The position numbers were made by a program, and so were the translations under genes. Under the pieces are notes generated by a model. It was not told the DNA's origin, ran no database searches, and saw nothing but the letters and a program-made list of their open reading frames with translations. From CALJIC01 sp039805565 (lineage in GTDB: Bacteria > Chloroflexota > Chloroflexia > Chloroflexales > Roseiflexaceae), in NCBI GenBank assembly GCA_039805565.1, contig JBDLTZ010000007.1:1-25386 (forward strand): a stretch of 25,386 nt of DNA. The letters are read 5' to 3'. This document shows positions 9,314 through 16,398 of this stretch, piece after piece; the first letter of the stretch is position 1; the number at the start of each line of letters is the position of its first letter.

Positions 9314-10228
9314 TCAGCCGGATGCGCACGAGCCCACCTGCTCGAGCAGCGGCACCATGCCGCTGGTGACGGCCTGGGAGATGGCCGCGGGCTCGCCGAG
9401 GGCCAGGAGCTCGGAGGCGGACATAGGCGGCCCGAACGCCACGCGGGTGTCGACGTCGCGGTAGGCCGGCACAAGCACCTGGAGCGTGGCCGCGGCCCAG
9501 TCGCGGTCGCGCTGCTCGGGGAAGACGCGGGCGGCCGGGTTGCGCATCGAGGTGGTGGAGATCACGCCGCCCACGGCCGCCGGCAGCACGAGCGTCTCGG
9601 GGGCCAGCCTCGCGAGCAGCGCGACGCTGGGCGACCAGGAGCGCAGCGAGTCGACGGCGCCGGGGCGCACCGCGGGGTCAGGCTCGATGTGGCCGGCGGG
9701 GAAGGTGAGCAGGGCGCCGCCGGAGCGCAGGTGCGCGGCTGCGGCGCGGAGCGACCCGCTGCGCCCGCGCGGCGAGGAATCGTCCACGTAGATCAGGTGG
9801 CGGCAGGTGTTCGGCAGGGCTCGGAGCAGCGGGCGCTCGGCGGCGATGATCCGCAGGTCGTCCCGCGCGAGCCCGACCCACAGGCCCATGGCGTCGGCCA
9901 TGCCGGGGTGGTTGGAGACCACCAGGAGCGGCCCGGCGGCGGGAACGTGCTCGGCGCCGAGCACCGCGAAGCTGCGGGCGAAGCGCTCGATGATGTAGCC
10001 TCCCGCTGCCGGGAGCCCCTTGTCGCCCACGATCCGGTCGAAGGTGACGAGCTGGCGCGCGAAGCGGCGCGCCGGGAGGCTGCAGAGGAGCTCGAGTGGC
10101 CGCCGGGCCCATCGCAGGCGGTCAAGCTTGAAGGCGGCGACCAAGTCCTTGGCGTTGTTGCGGGTGAGCAGGGTGAGCTGCTCGTCGCCTGTGGCGACTG
10201 GAAGGCCTGTGATAACGTCGGGGCGCAT
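9314..10228 (-). CDS. PlsC-like 1-acyl-glycerol-3-phosphate acyltransferase family protein
   Basis: This 304-residue protein belongs to the glycerolipid acyltransferase superfamily, which moves acyl groups onto lysophospholipids or related acceptors at the inner membrane face. The catalytic HX4D motif is intact (N106-H107-PGMA-D112 in VVSNHPGMADA). The second acceptor-binding motif, normally FPEG, reads FPAGHIEP at 176-183, so the usual glutamate is replaced by alanine. An N-terminal region of about 85 residues precedes the core. The ATG at 10228 is supported by AGAGGTGG about 5 bases upstream; the longer reading frame starting at 10285 lacks a ribosome site. It lies 81 bases after the FAD-domain photolyase gene on the same strand. 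The acyl donor and acceptor cannot be named. Confidence 0.82.
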   Translation of the reverse strand: MRPDVITGLPVATGDEQLTLLTRNNAKDLVAAFKLDRLRWARRPLELLCSLPARRFARQLVTFDRIVGDKGLPAAGGYIIERFARSFAVLGAEHVPAAGPLLVVSNHPGMADAMGLWVGLARDDLRIIAAERPLLRALPNTCRHLIYVDDSSPRGRSGSLRAAAAHLRSGGALLTFPAGHIEPDPAVRPGAVDSLRSWSPSVALLARLAPETLVLPAAVGGVISTTSMRNPAARVFPEQRDRDWAAATLQVLVPAYRDVDTRVAFGPPMSASELLALGEPAAISQAVTSGMVPLLEQVGSCASG

Positions 10229-10309
10229 GGCGTCCACCTCTCGCGCGGCGGCGGTTGATGCGGGGTGAGGTCTATAGGGTAGCACACTCCGGCAAGGTGG
10301 CCGCCGGAG

Positions 10310-11116
10310 TCAGCGCTCCGGCGGGCGAGGGAAGATCCGCTCGGCCACCTCCTCGTAGCTGCCCTCGAAGTCGCAGCGGCCGTAGAGCGGGCACCCGTGG
10401 CAGTGGGCGGCGTCGGTGTAGCGCTCCAGGTTCTCGCGGTTGAAAAAGTACGGCTTGTGGCTGAAGGTGCTGGCCACCCACTGCCACGACAGGTTGTTGC
10501 TGGCGGGGTCGCCGTCGAGCAGGTGCTCGAGGAACCAGCGCGCGCCGGCCTGCCACCTGACGCGTCGCCAGTGGACGACGTAGGCGGCGAGCCACATGCG
10601 GGCGTGGTTGTGGAGGTAGCCGGTCTCGTGCAGCTCGGTCACGAATGCGTCGATGCACGGCAGGCCGGTCTCGCCGCGCGCGATGTCCTCTGGAAGCTCG
10701 TCGGCGTACTCGCGAGGGGTGCGACCGGTCTTGTAGGGCTCGCGGTCACGCCAGAGCCCGTCGCCGAGCTGCGCGTACAGCCGCTGCCAGTAGTCGCGCC
10801 ACGCGAGCTCCTGGACGAGCTTGGCGGCGTCGGCCGCGCGGCGGACGCGGGAGAGGGCGGCGTCGCGGATCTCGGCGAGGCTGAGGACGCCGTAGCGGAT
10901 GTAGGGCGAGAGGCGGGTGACGGCGCCGCCGATGTGGTTGCGGCTGGCGGCGTAGCGGCGCGGGTCGACGCGCCGCAGGAGGTCCTCGGCGGCGCGTCGC
11001 CCACCGCGCGCGGGGCTGACGGAGTCGCCGCGGGCCGCGGCGGCGGGGAACTGCTCGCGGAGGTAGTCGATCAGCTCCTCGCGGGTCTGGAACTCTCGGC
11101 GCATGTCGTGGGGCAT
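10310..11116 (-). CDS. Photolyase FAD-binding domain protein lacking the N-terminal antenna domain
   Basis: The 268 residues correspond to the C-terminal, all-helical catalytic half of DNA photolyase/cryptochrome. Landmarks in order are LSPYIRYGVLS (69-79), ELAWRDYW (103-110), YLHNHARMWLA (168-178) and LLDGDPASNNLSWQW (199-213), all parts of the FAD and damaged-DNA pocket. No Rossmann antenna domain precedes it; a matching stand-alone domain lies at 8659-9108. The C-terminus carries an unusual H-C-x2-C-x5-C cluster (H238, C239, C242, C248) that could bind zinc or iron. The start is uncertain: the ATG at 11116 has GAGGAG only 3 bases away, whereas the ATG at 11191 overlaps the upstream DUF2256 stop as ATGA and would add 25 residues by translational coupling. 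Cyclobutane-dimer repair or photoreception are both possible. Confidence 0.85.
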   Translation of the reverse strand: MPHDMRREFQTREELIDYLREQFPAAAARGDSVSPARGGRRAAEDLLRRVDPRRYAASRNHIGGAVTRLSPYIRYGVLSLAEIRDAALSRVRRAADAAKLVQELAWRDYWQRLYAQLGDGLWRDREPYKTGRTPREYADELPEDIARGETGLPCIDAFVTELHETGYLHNHARMWLAAYVVHWRRVRWQAGARWFLEHLLDGDPASNNLSWQWVASTFSHKPYFFNRENLERYTDAAHCHGCPLYGRCDFEGSYEEVAERIFPRPPER

Positions 11117-11187
11117 GGTCTCCTCGGTCACTCTCGAGCACAAGGCAGAAGATCGGTCGTGTATCAGATCCTGATGCTCAGGAGCGT

Positions 11188-11361
11188 TCATCGTTCAGCT
11201 CGCGGAGGACGCTTGCCGCCGCTGGCCCGGTAGGTGCGGCAGGCGTCCGAGCAGTACTTGACCTGCTCCCAGTTCTTGGCGAGGCTCTTGCGCCAGGTGA
11301 ACGGGCGCCCGCAGGTGGCGCAGACCTTCTCGGGCAGGTGCTCTTTCTTGACGCCGCGCAT
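11188..11361 (-). CDS. DUF2256 family small zinc-finger protein
   Basis: This 57-residue basic protein has two cysteine pairs, C14-x2-C17 and C37-x3-C41, around an FTWRKSLAKNWEQVKYCS core. That is the signature I recognise as DUF2256, a small family often found next to or fused with photolyase/cryptochrome genes. The cysteines probably bind one zinc ion; the function is unknown. It starts 4 bases after the stop of the Fe-S photolyase gene, with GGAG 8 bases before its ATG. Its TGA overlaps an ATG (ATGA, 11188-11191) in frame with the FAD-domain gene, so the three cistrons are probably co-translated. It is an assistant or DNA-contacting partner of the photolyases by context only. Confidence 0.8.
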   Translation of the reverse strand: MRGVKKEHLPEKVCATCGRPFTWRKSLAKNWEQVKYCSDACRTYRASGGKRPPRAER

Positions 11362-11365
11362 CTCG

Positions 11366-12889
11366 CTACTCCAGTGTCTCCAGGAAGCGGCGCGCGTCCG
11401 CGGAGATGGCGGCGCGCTCCTCGGGGCTCACCCTTCCCAGCCCCAGCACGCTTGGCCCGAGCCGCGGGTTGGCGCGTAGCTCGGCCTCGTGCTCTATCAG
11501 GAAGCTCCAGTAGAGCGTGTTGAACGGGCAGGCGCCCTCGCCGGTGCGGCGGCGCGGGTCGTAGGCGCAGCCTGAGCAGTAGTCGCCCATCCTGCCGATG
11601 TAGTTGGCCGAGGCGATGTAGGGCTTGGTGGCAATCACCCCGCCATCGGCGTTGAGCCCCATGCCGACGACGTTGGGCTGCATGACCCAGTCGTAGGCGT
11701 CGATGTAGTGGGCGGTGAACCACTCGACGACCTGCTGCGGCTCGACGCCGGCGAGCAGGCAGAAGTTGCACACGAGCATCAGGCGCTCGATGTGGTGGGT
11801 GTAGCCGGTGCTGATGGCGCGCTCGACGACGCGGCGCAGGCAGCGCATGTCGGTGCGGGCGTCCCAGAAGAGGCGCGGCATGGGCCGGCGGGCGCCCCAG
11901 GCGTTCTTCTCGCGCAGGGTGGGCATCTGGCGCCAGTACTGCCAGTAGATGAACTCGCGCCAGCCGACGATCTGCCGCACGAACCCTTCGGCCGACTGTA
12001 TAGAGACGCGGCCGGCGCGGTAGGCCTCCTCGGCGGCGCGTGCCATCTGGAGCGGCTCGAGCAGGCCGATGTTGACGTAGGGCGCGAGCACCGAGTGGTA
12101 GAGGGTGTCGTGCGCATCGCTCATGGCGTCCTCGTAGGGCCCGAAGGAGGCCAGGCGGCTCGCCACGAACTCCTCGAGCGCAGCGCGTGCCTGCGCGTGG
12201 GTCACGGCCAGGCGGAAGCTCCCGGCGCTGCCGACCCCGCGCCCGTCGGCGTCGATCTCGGCCATGACCTCGCGCGTGATCGCGTCGGGCTCGAAGGTGA
12301 GTGGGGCGGGCGGGCGGGCGCCGCGCGGCAGGGGCCGGCGGTTGTCGTGGTCGAAGTTCCAGGCCCCGCCGGCGGGCGCGCCGTCGCTCTCCAGGAGCAT
12401 CCCGTGGCGGCGGCGCATCGTCCGGTAGAACGTCTCCATCACCACTCGCTTCCCCGGCGGCGAGCCGGGGAGCGGGTCGGCCTCCCCCACGAGGAACTGG
12501 GTGTTTGGCAGCACCTCGACGGGCACCCCCAGCCGCTCGGTGAGGCGTCCCTGGGCCTGGCGCGGGGCGTACTCGGCGGCGGCCATCGTGAGCAGGGCTG
12601 CGGGGCGGTGCATGGCGACGTGCTCGCGGAGTGCGGCGAGGACCGAGGGCGCGCGGAGATAGTCCACCTGGTAGCCGAGCGCGCGGAGCTCCTGGGCGTA
12701 GTGGCGCATCGCGCTGAGCACCAGGACGAGCCGGTGGCGGTGGGCGGGCCGGGCCACGCGCGCCTGGCTCTCGACGAGGATGACGCGGACCCGGTCGCGG
12801 GGAGCGCGCTGCTCGGCAGCCGCGATGGCGGGGTGGGCGGCGAGGAGCTGGTCGCCGGGAACCCAGACGGAGATTGTGGCTGCGGTCAT
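11366..12889 (-). CDS. Fe-S cluster photolyase/cryptochrome, prokaryotic (6-4) type (PhrB-like)
   Basis: This 507-residue protein matches the iron-sulfur bacterial cryptochrome/photolyase group, whose characterised member PhrB of Agrobacterium repairs (6-4) photoproducts with blue light. The four cysteines that hold the [4Fe-4S] cluster are all present at C350, C438, C441 and C454 (DMRCL, YCSGC, EGACPF), the same numbering as I recall for PhrB. The active-site histidine pair H365-H366 is conserved in YTHHIERL. The N-terminal domain (about 1-130) starts ISVWVPGDQL. Other landmarks are ESFYRT-like METFYRTMRRR (151-161), VGWREFIYWQYW (308-319) and VVGMGLNADGG. It is the first gene of the minus-strand cluster. 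The ribosome site (AGGACAGG) is modest. The full domain set suggests an active enzyme, although a photoreceptor role is possible. Confidence 0.92.
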   Translation of the reverse strand: MTAATISVWVPGDQLLAAHPAIAAAEQRAPRDRVRVILVESQARVARPAHRHRLVLVLSAMRHYAQELRALGYQVDYLRAPSVLAALREHVAMHRPAALLTMAAAEYAPRQAQGRLTERLGVPVEVLPNTQFLVGEADPLPGSPPGKRVVMETFYRTMRRRHGMLLESDGAPAGGAWNFDHDNRRPLPRGARPPAPLTFEPDAITREVMAEIDADGRGVGSAGSFRLAVTHAQARAALEEFVASRLASFGPYEDAMSDAHDTLYHSVLAPYVNIGLLEPLQMARAAEEAYRAGRVSIQSAEGFVRQIVGWREFIYWQYWRQMPTLREKNAWGARRPMPRLFWDARTDMRCLRRVVERAISTGYTHHIERLMLVCNFCLLAGVEPQQVVEWFTAHYIDAYDWVMQPNVVGMGLNADGGVIATKPYIASANYIGRMGDYCSGCAYDPRRRTGEGACPFNTLYWSFLIEHEAELRANPRLGPSVLGLGRVSPEERAAISADARRFLETLE

Positions 12890-12942
12890 AGCCTGTCCTA
12901 CGCGGGTGGCGCCGCGGCGGATGGGCCTCCGGCTCCCGGCCC

Positions 12943-13028
12943 TCTCGCACGCTCCCCCGTCGGAGAGAGGCGACCACGAGGGTCGCTCCTAGCGCCCGTC
13001 TCAGAGATGCAAGGGGGCGAGCGAGAGG
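12943..13028. repeat. Imperfect inverted repeat in the divergent intergenic region
   Basis: CCCTCTCGC near 12949 and GCGAGAGGGG near 13018, each next to a run of five C or G, form a broken inverted repeat. Inside lies a small hairpin, GCGACC-ACGAG-GGTCGC (12970-12986). It lies between the divergent photolyase cluster and the zinc dehydrogenase gene. It may be a dispersed intergenic repeat or a regulator site. Confidence 0.4.
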
Positions 13029-13057
13029 GGTCCGAGGGCTTTCCGCGCAAGCATATA

Positions 13058-13066
13058 TGATATAAT
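13058..13066 (+). promoter_or_regulatory. Extended -10 promoter of the dehydrogenase operon
   Basis: TGATATAAT at 13058-13066 is a full extended -10 element (TG-n-TATAAT) and needs little -35 contact; the sequence at the -35 distance is a poor match. Transcription would start near 13073, leaving a leader of about 47 bases. The reverse strand of the same AT-rich patch (TATATC/CATATAT) could also serve the divergent photolyase cluster. Confidence 0.55.
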
Positions 13067-13119
13067 CGAGGCTCCCCGAGACTGGCGCAGGGCGCCGAAT
13101 AAACCAGAAAGGACGAAGC

Positions 13120-14184
13120 ATGTCCGCAGCGACGATGCAGGCGCTTGTGTACACCGGCCCCCGCGAGGCCACGAGCCTCCGGGAGCTCCGCGTCCCAGAG
13201 GCAGGCCCCGGCGAGGTGATCCTTCAGGTCGCTGCGTGCGGCGTCTGCGGCACTGACGTCCACGTCTGGCAGCACGGTATGGGCGCGAGCCGCGGCCCGG
13301 TGGTGCTCGGCCACGAGTACTCCGGCGTGGTCGCCGCGGTGGGCTCCGGGGTCACCAGCGTGCGCGTCGGCGATCGGGTGGTCTCCGAGACGGCCTCCTA
13401 CGTCTGCGGCGAGTGCGTCTACTGCCGCAGCGGCAACTACAACGTCTGCCCCAACCGGCGCGGCTTCGGCTTCCAGGCGGACGGCGCCATGGCGAACTTC
13501 GTCCGCACCCGCCCCGGCATCCTCCACAAGGTCCCCGACAACCTGCCGATGGCCTTCGCCGCCCTCACCGAGCCAGGCTGCGTTGCCTACAACGCGATCG
13601 TCGAGAAGAGCCACCCGCGCCCCGGCGACCACGCCGTGGTGCTTGGCCCCGGCCCGATCGGCCTGATGAGCGTGGCGGTGCTGCGGCTGCTCGGGCCGGC
13701 CAGGCTGACGGTGGTGGGCCTGCGGCGCGACGGCATCCGACTCGAGCTCGCCAAGCGCATGGGCGCCGACGAGGTGATCGTGGCGGACGAGCAGGACGCC
13801 GTGGAGGCGGTGCTCAACGCGGGCGACGGCTTCGGCGCGCACCTGGTGGTGGACGCGGTGGGGGTCTCGGCCACGCTGCAGCAGAGCATCAGGATGGTCC
13901 GCCCGAACGGCCAGATCACGAAGATCGGCTGGGGCCGCGACCCGGTGGGCTTCAGCCTGGACCCGCTGATCGCCAAGGCCGCCACGCTGCAGGGCTCGTT
14001 CAGCCACCTCTACGGCACCTGGGAGCGCGTGCTGACGCTCCTCGGCACCGGCCAGATCGACGTCTCGCCGCTGGTGTCACCCTTCGCGCTGGCCGAGTGG
14101 CACCCGGCCTTCAGCGCCATGGAGGACCTCGAGGTCGCGAAGTCGGTCATCCTGCCGAACGGGCGCCAGATCGCGGAGATTTAG
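13120..14184 (+). CDS. Zinc-dependent alcohol/polyol dehydrogenase (MDR superfamily)
   Basis: This 354-residue medium-chain dehydrogenase resembles sorbitol and threonine dehydrogenases and probably oxidises a sugar alcohol or secondary alcohol with NAD(P). Catalytic zinc ligands are C43 in CGVCGTD and H65-E66 in LGHEYSG. The structural zinc site has C96, C99, C102 and C110 (CGECVYCRSGNYNVC). The nucleotide-binding loop is VLGPGPIGLMSVAV. The start has AGAAAGGA upstream and lies behind the extended -10 promoter. It is separated by 2 bases from the TIM-barrel gene, so the two are co-translated. The substrate cannot be deduced. Confidence 0.88.
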   Translation: MSAATMQALVYTGPREATSLRELRVPEAGPGEVILQVAACGVCGTDVHVWQHGMGASRGPVVLGHEYSGVVAAVGSGVTSVRVGDRVVSETASYVCGECVYCRSGNYNVCPNRRGFGFQADGAMANFVRTRPGILHKVPDNLPMAFAALTEPGCVAYNAIVEKSHPRPGDHAVVLGPGPIGLMSVAVLRLLGPARLTVVGLRRDGIRLELAKRMGADEVIVADEQDAVEAVLNAGDGFGAHLVVDAVGVSATLQQSIRMVRPNGQITKIGWGRDPVGFSLDPLIAKAATLQGSFSHLYGTWERVLTLLGTGQIDVSPLVSPFALAEWHPAFSAMEDLEVAKSVILPNGRQIAEI

Positions 14185-14186
14185 CT

Positions 14187-15188
14187 ATGGGACTGCATAT
14201 TGGGAGCAACCCGATCGGCCTGGCCGCCTACGGCCTGCCGTGGCGCTGTGGGTTCGCCGGCGCGGGGACGCCGCGGGCCTGCCCGGCGCCGCTCGGGGCC
14301 TACGGGCTGCTGGAGATGGCCGCCGAGCACGGCCTGTCGACTGTCGAGCTGCCGCTGCGGATGCTGCCGGACCTCGAGCCGGCCACGCTGGCGGCGTTCA
14401 AGGCCAGGGCCGATGGGCTCGGCGTGGCGATTGTGCCGGCCTCGGGGCTGGTGGACGAGGCCGAGCTGGGCGTGCTGATCCCTGCGGCCGCGGCCCTGGG
14501 GGCGCGCACGATGCGCGTGGTGCTGAGCGGGATCCTCGAGGGCGTCCGCGCCACTATCCCCGGCGGCTGGGAGGTGCACCTGGCCGAGCAGATCGCGCGG
14601 CTGAGGCGGCTGCGCCCGCTTGCCGAGGCGCACGATATCACGATCGCGCCCGAGAACCACCAGGACGCCACCAGCGACGACCTGCTGCGGGTGTGCGAGG
14701 AGGTGGGCGGCGAGCACATCGGCGTGACGCTGGACGCGGTGAACCCGCTGGCGGTGGGCGAGGAGCCGCTGGCCTTCGCGCGCAAGCTCGGCTCGCGCAT
14801 CGTGGACGTGCACCTGAAGGACTACACGATCCACCCGACGCCGTCCGGCTACCTGCTGGCGCGCTGCGCGCTGGGCAAGGGCGTGCTGGACCTGCCGGGC
14901 CTGTTCGCGATCCTGGCGGAGCACGCGCCCGCGGCCACCTGCAACATCGAGCTGGCGGCGCTCTTCGGGCGGCACATCCGCCTGTACGAGGACGAGTGGT
15001 GGGCGGGGTTCCCGCCGCGCGACGTGCGCGAGGTGACGCCGGCGCTGCGGCTTGCGGCGCGCCACATGCGACCGGCGGACGAGGAGTGGCGCACGCCGTG
15101 GGAGCTTGAGGCCGGCGCGGACGCGATGGCGGCCTACGAGGAGGGGCAGGTGGTGGAGAGCGTGGTGTTCCTGCGGGGGCTTGCGTAG
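14187..15188 (+). CDS. Sugar phosphate isomerase/epimerase family (xylose isomerase-like TIM barrel)
   Basis: This 333-residue protein has the metal-dependent TIM-barrel pattern of the xylose isomerase/AP endonuclease-2 superfamily: STVELPLRM early, ITIAPENHQDATS in the middle, then IGVTLDAVNPLAV and IVDVHLKDYTIHP. The glutamate, aspartate and histidine in these strands are likely metal ligands. It starts 2 bases after the dehydrogenase stop, with GGAG inside that gene's end as ribosome site. The pairing suggests one catabolic step follows the other, such as oxidation then ketose/aldose isomerisation or epimerisation. The family is clear but the substrate is unknown. Confidence 0.82.
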   Translation: MGLHIGSNPIGLAAYGLPWRCGFAGAGTPRACPAPLGAYGLLEMAAEHGLSTVELPLRMLPDLEPATLAAFKARADGLGVAIVPASGLVDEAELGVLIPAAAALGARTMRVVLSGILEGVRATIPGGWEVHLAEQIARLRRLRPLAEAHDITIAPENHQDATSDDLLRVCEEVGGEHIGVTLDAVNPLAVGEEPLAFARKLGSRIVDVHLKDYTIHPTPSGYLLARCALGKGVLDLPGLFAILAEHAPAATCNIELAALFGRHIRLYEDEWWAGFPPRDVREVTPALRLAARHMRPADEEWRTPWELEAGADAMAAYEEGQVVESVVFLRGLA

Positions 15189-15592
15189 GTGCCCTCGGCG
15201 ATGGCGGGCGCTCCGCCCCGTACCCCGGGCAAGGGAGGGTAGCCACACAGGTGGCGGTGACGGCGGGCGCTCCGCCCCGTACCCCGGGCAAGGGGGCCCG
15301 CCCCCTTGCATCCCCCGCCGGGGCTCGGCCGCCCCTGGACCCCGCACGGGGAGCACTGCCACCCCGATCTCGGTCGGCACGCTGAACGAGCTGATATCGA
15401 CGATACCCTGAGATCAGGCGGCTCACTCGTGGCGTCACTGGGATGTCAGAAACGGCAGGGCACCAACTGCGGGGGTGGTCCGGAGGGGGCGCGCCGCCCC
15501 CTCCGGCGGGGGCGCGGGGGCGAGCCGCCCGCAGAAGCACGCACGCTGCATACGCGACGAGGGTTCGGGGCGGAGCCCCAAGGAGATAGACA
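15189..15592. repeat. 404-base gene-free region with GC-rich direct repeats and hairpins
   Basis: No convincing gene is present. A perfect 33-base direct repeat occurs at 15203-15235 and 15262-15294; each copy contains the small hairpin GGGCG-CTC-CGCCC. An 11-base perfect stem (CCGGAGGGGGC / GCCCCCTCCGG) lies at 15480-15506. A hairpin GGGGC-GGA-GCCCC (15567-15579) lies directly against the AAGGAGA ribosome site of the next gene. The region separates two catabolic gene pairs and probably holds both the terminator of the first and the promoter of the second, but I cannot point to a clear -10/-35. Confidence 0.7.
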
Positions 15593-16366
15593 ATGCCCGA
15601 TGTGTTTGACACCTTCCGCCTCGGCGGAAAGACCGCTCTGATCACCGGGGGCGCCGGGGGGCTCGGCGAGGTCTTCGCGCGCGCGCTGGCGCAGGCCGGC
15701 GCCGACGTAGCGATCGTCGGTAGGCGCGCCGAGGCCGCCCAGCAGCTCGCCGACGCCGTGGCCGCCGAGACCGGCCGTCGGGCGGTGGCGATCGCCGCCG
15801 ACGTGACCGACGCCGAGCAGGTGCGCCGCATGGCCGATGAGGCTACGGCCGCTCTGGGAAAAGTAGATATCCTGGTCAACAGCGCCGGGACGAATCTGCG
15901 CAAGCCGGCGCTCGACTTCACCCCTGAGGAGTGGCAGCGCGTGCTCCAGGTCAACCTCACCGCGCCGTTCCTCTGCGCCCAGGCGCTCGCGCCGCAGATG
16001 CTCGAGCGCGGCTGGGGCCGCGTGATCAACATCAGCTCGATGCTCGGCCAGGTCGGCCTCGGCGAGCGCCCGCCCTACACCGCCGCCAAGGGTGGGCTCA
16101 TCCAGCTCACCCGCACGCTGGCGCTCGAGTGGGCGCCCAAGGGCGTGACCGTCAACGCGCTCGCCCCGGGGCCGTTTATGACCGAGCTCAACCGCCCGCT
16201 TATGAATAACCCCGCCGCGTTCCAGTCGTTCGTGGACCGCATCCCGCTCGGCCGCTGGGGCGACCCGGGCGAGCTCGCCGGGCCGATCCTGTTCCTGGCC
16301 TCCGAGGCGTCCAGCTTCATGACCGGCGCGGTGCTCACAGTGGACGGCGGGTGGACGGCCCAGTAA
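15593..16366 (+). CDS. Short-chain dehydrogenase/reductase (SDR), gluconate 5-dehydrogenase-like
   Basis: This 257-residue classical SDR reduces or oxidises a hydroxyl/keto group with NAD(P). It has the cofactor motif TGGAGGLG (18-25), NSAG (96-99; the usual NNAG), catalytic serine at 148-149 in INISSM, and Y162/K166 in YTAAK. PG-FMTELNRPL and the C-terminal LTVDGGWTA match sugar-acid and 3-oxoacyl reductase subgroups. AAGGAGA precedes the ATG. It is followed after 32 bases by a second oxidoreductase gene, likely in the same operon. Substrate is unknown; the neighbours suggest a sugar or sugar acid. Confidence 0.88.
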   Translation: MPDVFDTFRLGGKTALITGGAGGLGEVFARALAQAGADVAIVGRRAEAAQQLADAVAAETGRRAVAIAADVTDAEQVRRMADEATAALGKVDILVNSAGTNLRKPALDFTPEEWQRVLQVNLTAPFLCAQALAPQMLERGWGRVINISSMLGQVGLGERPPYTAAKGGLIQLTRTLALEWAPKGVTVNALAPGPFMTELNRPLMNNPAAFQSFVDRIPLGRWGDPGELAGPILFLASEASSFMTGAVLTVDGGWTAQ

Positions 16367-16398
16367 TGTCGATGTGACCGGTTCAAAGGAGAACAGCA

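Noticed and set aside
8659..10285. A single photolyase gene broken by frameshift
   Set aside because: The two domains are in reversed order, each has its own start and ribosome site, and an intact acyltransferase gene separates them.
11178..13172. 664-codon minus-strand frame overlapping the Fe-S photolyase in another frame
   Set aside because: Arg/Pro/Ala-rich low-complexity translation without motifs; the overlapping photolyase frame has all catalytic and cluster residues.
13413..14186. Long in-frame upstream extension of the TIM-barrel gene
   Set aside because: It overlaps most of the zinc dehydrogenase gene in another frame and is Arg-rich; the ATG at 14187 with GGAG upstream gives a full-length domain.
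15203..15294. CRISPR array
   Set aside because: Only two repeat copies, very GC-rich with an internal hairpin, and no cas genes nearby.
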